From: Aplectana chamaeleonis
Taxonomy: Eukaryota; Nematoda; Chromadorea; Rhabditida; Cosmocercidae
Reading direction: 5' to 3'
Assembly (NCBI GenBank): GCA_029168955.1
Contig: JAPDOI010000268.1
Coordinates: forward strand, 62,001 to 126,000
Length of the DNA stretch: 64,000 nucleotides
The position numbers were made by a program, and so were the translations under genes. The notes beneath the pieces were generated by a model. The model made no database searches. It was not told the DNA's origin and worked only from the letters and a program-made list of their open reading frames with translations. Of the stretch, positions 20,571 to 32,109 are shown piece by piece (position 1 is the first letter of the stretch; every line of letters starts with the position of its first letter).

Positions 20571-21290
20571 TCCATCGTATGCGGGCGGGCCTTACGGCGC
20601 AGGGTCTTCATTGCGGGACCCTCTCGCAGCTTCCTCGCTTGCACAGGGCGCCGCGTTGTCTTTGTTTCACTGTGGAAGGTCGGCATAGCGAAAGCCATGA
20701 TTTGATACGTTTTAAAAAGTACAGGGAATTAGTTGAGATGTAGTTTATTGATGATTTTATTGGACTAATGACTTCACGGCTCTAAATGACTCAGCAACAG
20801 ATGGGCCTAAAATTTGCGGAAGCTGTCTCCTGAATTTTCGTGCAGTACGTAGACTGCAATATTTAACCTTTTATTTGACGAGCGTAGTATGAAGACTTTT
20901 GTTCGAACGGTTCCAAGATTTTTTGAAAGGGAGTGAAATCCCAGGCGGACGAAATTTCAAGCTGAGTACAAAACATGCAACGACTCTCTAAAAAGTAGCT
21001 TGGAAGTCAGGTCTGGCAAGTTCCTTAGAAGGCGGATCTCATTTGGAGATCGTGTAGCGAACAACACTACTATAGTTTGAAAAAAAAACAGAAAAAGCTC
21101 AGTAACTTGCACAAAAACTGAAAATCGCACACAATGAAGTTCATTTTGCTTACGCTCCTAGATCTTTCATCTCCAACTACAAATTGTGGAGTTCCAGTGA
21201 TGCCAAAGTGTGAAGGACCGGTCTGAAGCGGCGAGAGGGTCCCGCAACGAAGACCCTGCGCCGCAATGTCCTTATGCGATGAACGATATC
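20571..21290. mobile_element. Inverted-repeat element, arms of about 70 bp
   Basis: The left arm (about 20571-20640, GGCGCAGGGTCTTCATTGCG then GGACCCTCTCGC) pairs with the right arm (about 21218-21290, GCGAGAGGGTCC then CGCAACGAAGACCCTGCGCC). The interior of about 580 bases is non-coding. Confidence 0.7.
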
Positions 21291-21314
21291 TGTTCTTTGA
21301 GACTGTATTCGTGT

Positions 21315-21485
21315 ACCGTATACCCTCTATAAAATGGCGTAATTCACACCATTCGAGGCGCGAGCGGCGCGCGCGACGCCTGGGCCTCCGTCTACGCTCC
21401 GCTCTCTCACTGTCTCTAACCTCCCCTGCGCACCAGCACGCGTAGGAACCATGTGAATTTCGCCGTTTTATAGCCTGTACATAGT
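21315..21485. mobile_element. Short palindromic MITE
   Basis: TATAAAATGGCGTAATTCACACC pairs in part with ACCATGTGAATTTCGCCGTT then TTATA at the other end. The GC-rich middle (GCGCGCGCGACGCC) and the segment CAGCACGCGTAGGAA are shared, inverted, with 30956-31070. The ends also resemble the element arm at 174-655. Confidence 0.65.
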
Positions 21486-21642
21486 GAAAATACGCAACAC
21501 CACACTATCGCCTTTTCCGAATGGGGTAGACTATAGTTAATCTTGCAGATACAATCAATTCTAGATATGCATATTTAGACATTGTTCGCCAGAAATTGAA
21601 AACGATATAGAGAAATGACACGCATGGTATCACAAAGTAACT

Positions 21643-22262
21643 CGAACGCTAACGTCGGGCAGGGACGAGATACTCGCGCCGTAAAATAACGTGTTCCTCC
21701 GCGTTGGTTGCAGACACCACAACTCATCCTACGACAGCGCGAAAATAGACCTTACTATTTAGAGCGTGGAAGCTATCACTAGAGTTTTTCCTTATCTGAG
21801 ACAAAGGGTTGACTCAATTAGGCGAGATCTGAAAAAATGATTTTAACGACTTTCTTTTTAGCAAGTGATTTTGACGGCATTTTATAACTTTATGATGCTG
21901 TCTGAATGTGTGTTATTCGCAAGTGCATGTTAAATCAGTTGTTGCATATTATGTTTACTGAAGCTTCAACTTGTGAAACAATATGTGTTTGATCACACTT
22001 CAAACGGTCACCTTAAAAATCGTATCATTGAGAGAAGAAGCGAATAGAAACCCACATTAGTCATCCTGAACATGAAATCTCTAAAAAAATCATATTCGGC
22101 TAAACTGCCCATATTCACCGAAATTCAACTTGAGTGGGATCGAACTAAGAACATATTTTGCGCTGTCGTAATACGAGTTGTGGTGTCTGAAACTAACGCG
22201 GAAGAACACGTTATTCTACGTCGTGAGAATCTCGTTCCTTGTCCGGCGTTAGCGTTCGAGTC
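21643..22262. mobile_element. Foldback element with arms of about 110 bp
   Basis: The left arm 21643-21755 (CGAACGCTAACG, AATAACGTGTTCCTCCGCGT, ACACCACAACTC) is the reverse complement of 22150-22262 (GAGTTGTGGTGT, ACGCGGAAGAACACGTTATT, CGTTAGCGTTCG), at roughly 85 percent by eye. The interior of about 400 bases shows no gene. Confidence 0.75.
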
Positions 22263-22505
22263 AAAAAGCATAGAATGGAATGACAGGACGCGCCTTTGAT
22301 CGATCGTTTACATGCCATACGCGTCTTATCTTGTCATTGCGCGAAAAATCACGAAACTGATTGTGAGGTAACGAGTGCCTATAATCCACTCACCATAAGC
22401 CTACGATACCCTTTCTTAACCTCGCGCCGTGTCCCGGTTACACCCCATGCTGCCCATCGGGTTGTAATTCTTTCCTTCATAGGGAGCGAAGCAACATTTG
22501 CCTAG

Positions 22506-22596
22506 GTATGTATCCCGCCAATCATCAGAGATATCGGAGCCGCAAATGAATCGATATATTGTCACATCCGATGACAGCCTGTACTGCGTACCAAAG
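22506..22596 (+). CDS. Possible isolated coding exon of unknown function
   Basis: After an AG at 22504-22505 an open frame reads YVSRQSSEISEPQMNRYIVT and SDDSLYCVPK, then a possible donor (AAG, GTTAGC). The frame remains open to 22725 with further balanced composition (SSTHRSASSIYPVPKPTQSQ). The amino-acid mix looks more like real protein than the other short frames in this window. No family is recognised and no neighbouring exon is found. It may be an exon of a host gene that spans this repeat-rich region, or chance. Confidence 0.25.
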
Positions 22597-22729
22597 GTTA
22601 GCTCCACCCACCGTAGTGCATCCTCAATCTACCCGGTTCCGAAGCCAACGCAGTCGCAGATCAACAGCATACTTACGGTTCGTTCACGTTTAAATCCTAC
22701 CTATTTCAAAGCTCTTCACATGTGATATC

Positions 22730-23825
22730 ATAAGGATATCTCATTCCGTTCTCTCGTAATCAGTTAAGAGCGACAGAGCTGTCACATTGAATTTCATACA
22801 AATTTTTCCTCCCCCTCAGAGTTTTCAGACCTGCTCGGCAGAAAATGTTCGTTCTTGCCTAATCCATCACTTTCCTTATATGTTATTATAGGGATTTCTA
22901 ATGTTTTGTTGCATAGTTGGTGATATTATATTGAAATAAAGATATCCTCTCCAAGGTGTTGCTTTTGGCTTGTTTACATTTGCACTGTGCCGGGTTTGAA
23001 AGTTTACGCGTACTCGAAAAACCTCCAGCTGCAGCGTTGGCTGAAAGTCTTCTCAGGGTTAACCAAAACAAAGGAGGCATGATACTAGTAAGCATACGAT
23101 GCTGAGGATCATCACCTCAGAATTTTCAATGCTTCTACACACCTGGTAGATCGGCAGAACAAGATCTGTTGAACTGCTGCTTGCACCAATCCGGATGAAA
23201 TGCCGAGACAGGAATACATATGGAGATCCGCAGGTGACGTTGAGTTAGGTAGACAACTATCTATTTCACATGTTTCGAGTGGAAAAAGTTGAACTGCCTT
23301 TTAATGTTATTGAAAAACATCATCGTACAATTGAATAAATGCTTAATTTGTGTATTGATAGTTGTTTTGTACGTACATACAGGTCCCTTCATGAGAAATG
23401 GTTTACCTGCGGGTACCTAGCAGCAAGCGCGAGTACTCGCGTCGCTGTGCAGGGAGAGGGCTGGGGTAGGGCACTCAGTTCGCCTCCCTCACCTTTGCTC
23501 AGCGAATTTATCACTGAAGCGACACGCCCTCTTGAAGCCTCAAATTTTAAATGTATTTTCTGATGTCTTCCCTGGAAACTCCCAATTCTCGAGATCCCTT
23601 GACGCTTCATTGGCGAATCTTGTTCCGTTAGGCGCTTTTGAAATCATCAAAAACTGGGTTTTCTTAGAGACTTTTCTATTTACATCGACTGATGTGAGGG
23701 ATAGTTAGTGGTGTTAGTCGATCGTGCAATTTGTGATGTATGCACACCATTCGCTTTTCTGCAGTCCATGGCGGATCGATTCTCGCCAGGTACGCGTGTC
23801 CAAACTATGTACCTATCGTCCATCA
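22730..23825. other. No gene recognised
   Basis: I find no exon chain, RNA gene or inverted repeat that I can support in this stretch. Confidence 0.4.
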
Positions 23826-23831
23826 CTGGAT

Positions 23832-23936
23832 GAGGGATCGCCGCGACGCTGCTAGGCGGGAAAAAATTGCGCGCGAGAAAACGAAGGGAGAATGACTAAT
23901 GATTTCGCGCCCAACTGCTGAGCGCGGCGATCCCTC
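23832..23936. repeat. GC-rich inverted repeat
   Basis: GAGGGATCGCCGCG at the left is the reverse complement of CGCGGCGATCCCTC at the right. Weaker pairing continues inward (CTGCTAGGCGGGAAA with TTTCGCGCCCAACTG). Confidence 0.65.
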
Positions 23937-24121
23937 TGTGAGACACCAACGGTAGAATAAACCATTGTGTACTCTGATACCGACCAGCTGTCCGAACGCC
24001 ACTGGATATCTTCTATCGACAGATTTTTTTCTCGATTTGATTGTTCGGTTTTCCACTGTTTTTATCTCTTTGATGAGCCCCCTTCCCCGAGGATAACGCC
24101 CCTTTCTGGAATTCTCAGAAA

Positions 24122-24314
24122 CTCAACGGGTCCGACCGCAGATTTCTGTCGGGTCGAACCCTTTCCGTTTTCGCCCCTCACTTCTTCCAACTGAGACGAC
24201 GTGGGGGAGAAGTAAAATTTATTCTCTTCCCATGTCGTCTCACTTGGGACTACGTTGAGGAACAATGCTAAAGGGTCCGACCCGACAGAAATCTGGGGAT
24301 GGACCCCGTTCGAG
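24122..24314. mobile_element. Palindromic MITE of about 193 bp
   Basis: CTCAACGGGTCC and ATTTCTGTCGGGTCGAACCC at the left pair with GGGTCCGACCCGACAGAAAT and GGACCCCGTTCGAG at the right. GAGACGAC / GTCGTCTC pair near the centre, so nearly the whole element folds into one stem. Confidence 0.75.
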
Positions 24315-24953
24315 CTGTGGTCGGATCCGGCGAATGTCTGAGTTGTTAAGTGGGCCGAGAGAGTTGTGAAAACAGAGCTTTGATCTCGGAAAAAACGAGT
24401 CTTCCGAATTATGTTTTCAGATTTCTAGATTAGAAGATCTTTCTATGCACACCTTTTTTCGAGAATCCCAAAGAATATTATTTTCGAATAGAAAATTTGT
24501 AATCTCAGAAATACAATTTTTGAGAATTTTTTTTTGAATCAATACACATGGTTGATCACTCGATCACTGAATGGAAAGTAGCAGCGACGAACACGCGTGG
24601 CACGCACGGATGCGAGGAGGCAATGATAGTCATGAACATCGATCACGTGATTTCACGTTAGATCGCTGCGCCGCGGCTGATCGCTGCGCTGCGGCATCCA
24701 GTGATCGACGATACATTAGTAGGTACATGTACTAATACAACCTATTTTTCTGCAAGCAATTTCTCAATTTTTCGTAAGCGTAATGCGTGGTTTAGGATGA
24801 TTAGCATGAATTGGAATCCGGCCAGGAGATCGGAGATGAACAAACCTTAGCGGATTGAAAAATCGTTTAAATCCCAAGTTCATAGCTTAGCTCGCTCGCA
24901 GATTGACACCACAAGTGATGACTTTTCAACAATAACACCTGGTGTGTGACACG
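24315..24953. other. No gene; small ATCACTG / GATCGCTGCG repeats
   Basis: Around 24550-24705 there are short inverted and direct repeats (TCGATCACTGAATGG vs CATCCAGTGATCGA; GATCGCTGCGCCGCGGC / GATCGCTGCGCTGCGGC). No coding signature. Confidence 0.45.
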
Positions 24954-24958
24954 ATTAA

Positions 24959-25458
24959 AGGCAATGTTCACAATAAAAATCCCTTTTTCTGTTCTTCCAT
25001 CTCTCTTGAAAACGGTCCCACTCTGATTCCAGTGATGTCTCTGAAATCGTACAATTCGTTCTGGGAACGGAGTTATGGTCCCTCAAATATTGAGCTAGGA
25101 ATGCATGGTGGACGAGTTGTCCGAAGCTTGTAACTTCCGTTACTTGCAGCCGATGTATGCGAGCTGACCTGAGTAAAGAGAGAAGTTGAGAATGAAGGGA
25201 AGAAAATGGGCTGAAATGAAGGGCTTTTGGTCAAAACCATCGCTCATCTCACGATCTCGAGTGTTCAATAGTTCACGTCGAAGGGCGGAAAGGGGCCGGA
25301 CTTGTCCTAAGCGGTGGGGTTTGCCCACTTTTCTATGCCGTTTTGCGGCTCCTGGGTAGCTTTTCGTCCCGTTTCTTGGACGCTGCTTTGCTTCTGAGAG
25401 CCAAGAGAAGCGTTTGTCATGGAAAATTCGAGGATTAAGTTTATCGTGAACAGTGCCT
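24959..25458 (+). mobile_element. TTAA element, full copy, same subfamily as 13762-14240
   Basis: TTAA at 24955-24958, then AGGCAATGTTCACAATAA; the right end is TTTATCGTGAACAGTGCCT, then TTCA (25459-25462). Interior landmarks GAACGGAGTTATGGTCCCTC, GACGAGTTGTCCG and GCTGACCTGAGTAAAGAG match. The right flank has lost the perfect TTAA and abuts another element at 25463. Confidence 0.8.
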
Positions 25459-25462
25459 TTCA

Positions 25463-25628
25463 GGCTCCGTCCATAGCAGACGACCAGCGTCAAAGCTTCA
25501 AGGCATCGGACGACTGGACGGCTGCAGTGGTCGCTGGGGAGTCAGATCAATAAGAAATGCTGAAGATGCAAACCCCCAGCGTCACATTACGGTCACTTGA
25601 CGCTAGGATGTCTGCTATGGACGGAGCC
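25463..25628. mobile_element. MITE with GGCTCCGTCCATAGCAGAC termini, short copy
   Basis: GGCTCCGTCCATAGCAGAC at the left is the exact reverse complement of GTCTGCTATGGACGGAGCC at the right. The interior shares GGTCGCTGGGGAGTCAGATC and CCCCCAGCGTC with the longer copy at 38405-38722. Confidence 0.82.
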
Positions 25629-25743
25629 TAAGTTCGCTCGGAGGGGGTTAGAATCGGTATCTATCGATAATTATGCCTGGCCTTGTTAGGTGATGGCGTC
25701 CATGGCACTATCCCTCTCAACCTTCACACCCTTCCTGACCATA

Positions 25744-28264
25744 CAATACCGGCCATAACTTCTGTCCCAAAGCGCGTCGGCGACGCGAAATCGCGTCGAA
25801 AACGCCGTTTTCGTTCGGAGTGGACTTTTTGAGAACCTGAAAAAACCATTCGATTTCTCTCGATGAGGAGATTTCGATTATATATTCAGACTTGAGAAAA
25901 ACTCAAGTCTTCACATAGTTATGGCCTATTTTCCCTAAAAAGAGTCAAAATCTTTGTGAGTGGATACGTTCTGATTCTGAAAATACTAATTGCTTCCTCT
26001 CGTCGTCCTGATTCCAAAAATCTTTTCAAGTTCAAAAAAATGTTACTTCTTGACATTGTTATGGCATATTTCGTCCACCCAAAGAGTAGGAATGCTCTAT
26101 CAACGGCGTAACATGAACGTGAGCATCACCAGTATGTTTGTGTCGTAATTCTGACTTCTAAGCTGTCTCTGTACCTGTAAAAGTGTGAGATTTGACTCTT
26201 AATCTTTCTTAGTTTTATATATGGACTCGGTTTTGGCGATGGTCTCCCTTCAATTTCTCGGTTCTCCGCGCTCTCCGCGCTATTGCTCTTCTCTCTCTGA
26301 CGCACTCCTCGCTGCCTGTACTGCCTCGCTCGAAGACAGTCCCCCAAAACCGAATAGAATTCGAGGAACGGAGACGGACTGGAGAGCCAGTGTTATGAAA
26401 GCCCGGTATCCGAAAGGCCAAAGGTCGAAATGGGAGAGGAGTAAACATCATGGGTGTTCCCTGAGATATTGCTATAGCGAAACGGAACGCTGGTCGACTC
26501 AGAAAAGAAAGCAGTTATCTGAACAGGTGGTCCGTATTGAATCAGAATCAAGAAACGATCGGAACAGGAGTTAGCGTTATGGGTGGTTTGTCCCTGGTTT
26601 ACCTGGTTTACTAAATCCTATTCTCACACTACGGTGGGTGATTCCGCGGCTATAGACCACCCAGCCAGCGCGCGCGGCTGCGGCGCGCAGCATTTATTCG
26701 TTTTCCACGCGAAGTGTGTGAATCATCATTGAGCAATCTTCCGGGAATGCATACAAGGAAATCCATATAAAATTTTCAATCTCACCTTCTGCATGAATTG
26801 CACTTTATCCGCGGACTTCACGCGGTCATTCAGTGCTTTGTCCAGCTCGTCCGTTTGATCTCGTAGATCATTTCTTCTAGTTTTCTCACAAACTTTAGCG
26901 GATTTTGTTATGTCTGTTGAAGAATTTTTTCTACCTTGGTACAATTGTAATTTTTGCTTATAAAACGTGGATTCAATACTTTACTGGTACTGAATGATGG
27001 CCGAAGAGTGCAGAAAGATGAGTCACACCCTTCTCCGGGAAACGGGCAAATGCTGCGCGCCGCAGCCGCGCGCGCTGGCTGGGTGGTCTATAGCCGCGGA
27101 ATCACTCACCGACAACAGAGAATTTTCAGAATGGCACTGTTGGATATTTCTTTTCAAATTGAGCTAATACGGAAGATTTTTCTCTACTAGGTGAAAATGC
27201 ATTTTTCTCAACTAGGTGAAAATGCATATTTCTCAATAAACGAGGATGCGATACTTTTCTTTTATGACATGATTTTACATAGGCATTCCCGGAACAGTGC
27301 TCAATGATGAGTGGGAAACGAATCAATGCTACGCGCGCCGCGACCGCGCGCTGGCTGGGTGGTCTATAGCCACTGAATTACTCACCGTAGTGTGAGAATA
27401 GGATTTAGTAAATCAGGGACAAACCACCCATAACACTAACTTCTGTTCCGATTGTCTCTTGATGCTGATTCAATACGGACCACCTGTTCAGATAACTGCT
27501 TTCTTTCCTGAGTCGACCAGCGTTCCGTCTCGCTATAGCAATATCTCAGAGAACACCCATGATGTTTACTCCTCTCCCATTTCGACCTCTGGTCTTTCAG
27601 ATACCGGGCTTTTATAACAGTGACTGTCCAGTCCGTCTCCGTTCCTCGAATTCTATTCGGTTTTGGGGGACTGTCTTCGAGCGAGGCAGTACAGGCAGCG
27701 AGGAGTGCGTCAGAGAGAGAAGAGCAATAGCGTGGAGAGCGCGGAGAACCGAGAAATTGAAGGGAGACCATCGCCAAAACCGAGCTCATATAAAACTAAG
27801 AAAGATTATGAGTCAAATCTCACACTTTTACAGGTACAGAGACAGCTTAGAAGTCAGAAGTACGACACAAATATACTGGTGATGTTCACGTTCAAGTTTC
27901 GCCGTTGATAGAGCATTCCTACTCTTTGGGTGGGCGAAATATGCCATAACTATTTCAAGAAGTAACATTTTTCTTAACTTTAAAAGATTTTTGGAATCAG
28001 GACGACGAGAGGAAGCAATTAGTATTTTCAGAATCAGAACGTATCCACTCACAAAGATTTTGACTCTTTTTAGGGAAAATAGGCCATAACTATGTGAAGA
28101 CTTGAGTTTTTCTCAAGTCTGAATATATAATCGAAATCTCCTCATCGAGAGAAATCGAATGGTTTTTTCAGGTTCTCAAAAAGTCCACTCCGAACGAAAA
28201 CGGCGTTTTCGACGCGATTTCGCGTCGCCGACGCGCTTTGGGACAGAAGTTATGGCCGGTATTG
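25744..28264. mobile_element. Large foldback element, about 2.5 kb with arms of about 1 kb, TA-flanked
   Basis: The left arm (25744-about 26755) and right arm (about 27280-28264) are long inverted repeats of each other. Termini are CAATACCGGCCATAACTTCT and its complement, flanked on both sides by TA, as expected for Tc1/mariner-type insertion. The central loop (about 26756-27279) has one more copy of the segment CGCGCTGGCTGGGTGGTCTATAGCCG that also ends each arm. Each arm keeps a 117-codon open frame (26221-26574 plus, 27436-27789 minus) of the same length. The product is unlike any transposase I know and both strands are open there, so I do not call it a gene. Confidence 0.85.
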
Positions 28265-28266
28265 TA

Positions 28267-28770
28267 GATGGACTTTTTTCATCGTCCTCTACCATTTTTG
28301 GCACGTTGATTGTCATTTTCCAGGAATATAAATATGTTAAAAGACAGATGTATGTGTTTAGTTACGCTTCACGGTCAAGCTATAAACTCTCTTTTCACAC
28401 ATGATAACCGTGTCGTATTCAAGTCCGTTGTTTTCGCATTGCTTCCTCGAGAACGGTATGTATTTGCTCAATAGTATTCTGGGTACTAATTTGAGTGGTG
28501 GTCGTAGTGTGTTCATACCGCGAAAAGTGTGGGCTAGGGTCAGGGAAGTACGGAATTTTCTGTTTGAATCTTTGGCCATTTTTCTCTATTTTTTTTAAAT
28601 AGGCGAACTTTGGCAGTTAACAAAAATCCATGAATCGCGAGTTGTTGCTAGTTTACTCCAGAGACAGGGAGTCTGACCCATGGACCGTGAACTCATAGGT
28701 TTGGGAAACCCCACCCGCATTCTCTGCAGTACCCTATGGGTAAATCGTCTATCTTATTATGGTGATTACC
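28267..28770. other. No gene recognised
   Basis: Immediately outside the foldback. No domain-bearing frame is seen. Confidence 0.4.
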
Positions 28771-28773
28771 CTA

Positions 28774-29045
28774 GCTGGGGAGGTGTGGCAGCATGCGCTG
28801 CTGTTCGTTCGACACGGCAGGGTTCGATCCTCGCCCAGAGTCAAGCAAATCTTCTATCCCTACGGAGTCCTCAAATTGGTACTAGATTCATGTGAGGCGA
28901 TGAAGGATATGACTGGGAAGTAGGCTGACCCCCATTCTAATGTATGTCCATGGAAACTATACAAGTCTTTGTGCCATAGACGTCGAATAAAGTGCGTATT
29001 CTGATAGAGATTGAAGAAGCCGGGTCTTCTTTTTCATCTTCTAGT
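28774..29045 (+). repeat. tRNA-related (SINE-like) sequence
   Basis: 28774-28838 has a tRNA-like layout: GCTGGGG at the 5' side, GTGTGGCAGCATGCG where an A box would be, a good B box GGTTCGATCC at about 28821-28830, and CCCAG closing the acceptor stem. The length (about 65) is short for a tRNA and no clean anticodon arm forms. A non-tRNA body continues to about 29045. This fits a tRNA-derived SINE; I have no second copy here to confirm it. Confidence 0.4.
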
Positions 29046-30145
29046 GCTCACCCTTATCTAAGGGTTTACCGTGGACGATTCCTTCAGAAGGTATGTTATC
29101 CAGTCAGATGACGCGGAAACTCCAACTTTATTGTATAGTAACAATAAAGAGTTTCAATACTACTTTGCGTCCGCCGATGGTACCTGCACTTGGGCGGCGT
29201 TCGAGAATGAATAGTTTCTAAATGTGGGCAGACATTGACAATACTCCAGTGTCACCGCTTTGGTGGAGTGGGGCAAAGTTGGGTCCCAACTGTTCGAATC
29301 ACCCGAATTCTAATTTCGTTTTTAGACTCATTCAAGCGCAGGATAATACAGAATTTGAGCAAAATGGAGTGCAACTATATTGATGCTAGGGCGGTGATGT
29401 AGTTGCTGAAACTGTTATAGAGTTACGAGTGAACCCGAAATGGGGGAGCGAGCGGCGGGCTGGAACGTTTATACTCACTCGGCACACCCGTGCGGTACTC
29501 GCGTGACTCTAGGGCGTTAAGGAGTAGCAAAAAGTTGAACCCAGCGATTGTGTTGAAATTATCGTCGGAATATGTGCACTAGGAGAAGGCAAGTCTGCTT
29601 CGACTGAATATTTGTTCTCTTTGCGCATAATGAGGTTCCGATCGAGTAATTATGCGTTATTGTCTCAGGAGAAGGGAGGTTAGATGGACATTTTGCACTT
29701 ATAAACTGCCTCTCTCGGATGTTCATATTCCCTCATTTTGTCAACCGTTGGCTTCCAGATGTTTTGGAAAGGAACCATTTATCACGGAAAATGTGAAAAA
29801 AGTTTGGTGCTGTGAAAGATTTCAAATACTGAGCGCTGAACACTATTTACCGGCTTTTGAAAAAAATCCTTTTTTCTGTTTTCTGCCCATTTTTTCTGTT
29901 TTCTATCAAATTGAATTTTCTGTTTTCTGTTTCCAAATTTTTTTGCTACATCCCTAGTGAGGAGCGAAGGGCTGTGATTGACGGTAGCCGGTGTATTCTC
30001 CAATCACGACCCACCCTTTTCGTGGTTTAGACACATTATGACCACCTGGTTGAAATCTCTTGCAATGATCTCGCGGTTGGCCTATTTCGCCAGCCTTCGG
30101 CTCGGTCCATACGTGGTATACATTGGATCCGACCCACTCATTTTC
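29046..30145. other. No gene recognised
   Basis: Contains a T-rich stretch with tandem TTTTCTGTTTTCTG units at about 29870-29945. The open frames lack signatures. Confidence 0.4.
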
Positions 30146-30149
30146 GGAT

Positions 30150-30390
30150 ATCCATCCGAATGAACCGAAATTTTCATGATTCAAAATCCAATTCACCGAA
30201 AAAACGTCAAAATCCGAATGAGCCTAAATCCGAATCACCGAAAAAGTGTAAAAATCCAAATGACCCAAAATCCGATTCACCGAAAAAAAAACGCCGAAAT
30301 CCGTTTGATTTGAAATCTGAATCGCCGAAATGTGCCATGCGTCGGATAATGATTCGGATACCGAATATACGAAAAATGTCATGATTTGAA
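30150..30390 (+). repeat. Minisatellite with AAATCCGAATxACCGAAAAA units
   Basis: Alternating motifs AAATCCGAATGA and AAATCCGATTCACCGAAAAA recur about every 42-48 bases. A frame through it reads PNEPKSESPKK-like repeats, which is a by-product of the periodicity. A related array with different spacing lies at 32110-32350. Confidence 0.65.
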
Positions 30391-30459
30391 TCGGATAGCG
30401 AGCCGGAAATTGTTAGATTCGGCATGTTCTGTTACTCAAACAAGCGCACAGGCTATTAA

Positions 30460-30948
30460 AGGCAGTGTCCACTATAAAAACCATGTCTGATTTCTTGGTG
30501 GAGATCGGCAGCTGCGGGGCCTAGCGCAACCCTAACGTTCAAAAAAAACTAAGAAAAATGAGCTCGGAACAGTCCCCTACGGCCCCAAAGTTGGACACCC
30601 GTCAGCTCGTCACACCCCAGATGCACTTTGCACGCCCACCGACGTGAACAAAGGAATGCTCGAGATTGTGAGATGAGCGATGGTTTCCGATCAATAGCCC
30701 CGTTCTTCTATTTTCTCCCAACTTCTCTCTTTACTCAGGTCAGCTCGCATACATCGGCTGCACAAGACAGAAGTTACAAGCCTCGGACAACTCGTCCACT
30801 ATGCTTTCCTAGCTCAATTTTTGAGGGGCCATACCTCCGTTCCTAGAAGGTCTTGCAGGAATCCAGAGACATCATTGGAATCAGAGTGGGACCGTTTTCA
30901 AGAGAGATGGAAAAACAGAAAAAGGGATTTTTATTGTGAACATTGCCT
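30460..30948 (-). mobile_element. TTAA element, full copy in reverse orientation
   Basis: Perfect TTAA on both sides (30456-30459 and 30949-30952). Ends AGGCAGTGTCCACTATAA and TTATTGTGAACATTGCCT. It is the reverse complement of the 13762 copy throughout, including GATCTCC, GAGCTCGGAACAGTCCC and TGCTCGAGATTGTGAGATGA. Confidence 0.85.
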
Positions 30949-30955
30949 TTAAACG

Positions 30956-31070
30956 GTGAAATTTACTTCATTCCTACGCGTGCTGGTGCGTAGCGGAGGT
31001 TGGAGACAGTGAGAGAGAGCAGGGCAGGCGTTTTATAGAGGATTCCTGAGGTCACAACTCGATATTCCAT
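30956..31070 (-). repeat. Partial copy of the 21315 MITE family
   Basis: GGTGAAATTTACTTCATTCC, then TACGCGTGCTGGTGCGTAGCG and GAGACAGTGAGAGAG, then TTTTATAGAGG reproduces the reverse complement of 21390-21485. It sits four bases after the TTAA closing the preceding element. Confidence 0.6.
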
Positions 31071-31527
31071 TCTACAGGAGCCATGCAGGTGCGTAGTTAC
31101 ACTGCAGACATCCCACCGGCGTGCATCGTGAAATTCACGCTGCGTTTTCTACGCATCAGCAATGCAGATTTGGCGCATAATTGGCATTGATCCTCTTCGA
31201 TTGAATTGTCTGTGCGAGTATAGGACCTTTCAGAGTGGCGTCGCTCTCCAAAGCGAGAGAAAGTGGGCGTGACAATGACTTGTCGCCAAATCATATTTCT
31301 GTCTCTGCGTCTCTTACCTCTTCGCCGCCATTTGTTCGATTGAAAAACAGTGAAATAGGGGAAATAATTTTTTTATAGAGTTAATGGACAGGTACTAACA
31401 AAGGATCTTTAACAAATAGAAAGAAACTACGGTGGGGCGGCAGCGACAGCGAAAAAATGGTCGAAATTATTTCCATCGCGCGACGTTGCTGGGCCGAAGC
31501 CTGTCGCTGCCTTTGTCGCTGTCGCAG
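31071..31527. other. No gene recognised
   Basis: Mixed sequence with no supported frame. The CGACAGCGA-type repeats that make up the next foldback begin near 31435. Confidence 0.4.
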
Positions 31528-31765
31528 GCCGAAGCTTGCAGCACACTGCGACAGCGACAGGTTTAGGGCCTGGTGCAACTTTCCGTGACCGCGACTAAGC
31601 ATATTTGCAATATCCATTTCCGGTCGATTTAGATGACAAGTATTATGTCGCGTCGCTCGTCACGGAAAGTATGCAGTGCATACTATGCAATAGGCCTCAA
31701 GAGTGGGAACTCCGCGACAGGCGGTCGCTGTCGCTGTGCAGAGGGGCGCGACAGTGTGCCGCAAA
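31528..31765. repeat. Foldback rich in TGTCGCTGTCGC
   Basis: CTTTCCGTGACCGCGAC (about 31579) pairs with GTCGCGTCGCTCGTCACGGAAAG (about 31648-31670), and GCAGCACACTGCGACAGCGAC pairs, with gaps, with the GTCGCTGTCGC...GACAGTGTGCCGC block near 31725-31762. Extra CGACAGCGA repeats flank it on the left from about 31435. Confidence 0.55.
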
Positions 31766-32109
31766 ATTATACCGAACTCCTTATGGCGCATTGAGAGTAT
31801 GATTGGCTCCCAAAAACCAAGTGTATTTATCGAATGGGCAATTCTGTTTTAAGTTGATTAGACAGGAACGCACGGGTATTCACGAAATCGATGGGAAAGA
31901 CTGATACCCGTTTATACTAATGCTTCAACATTACACTCACTTTGAAGAGATTGTGGAAAGTGATCACATCTGTTTGGTTTACACATATTCCGAGATAAAG
32001 ATGATTATCAATGAAAACTTTTATCATAGTAAGGTAGAAAAATCTTTTTTTTCAAGGGTTTTCGCCAGACTATCGATTTCCGATAGTTTTTTTGAATTAT
32101 GCCATCTTG

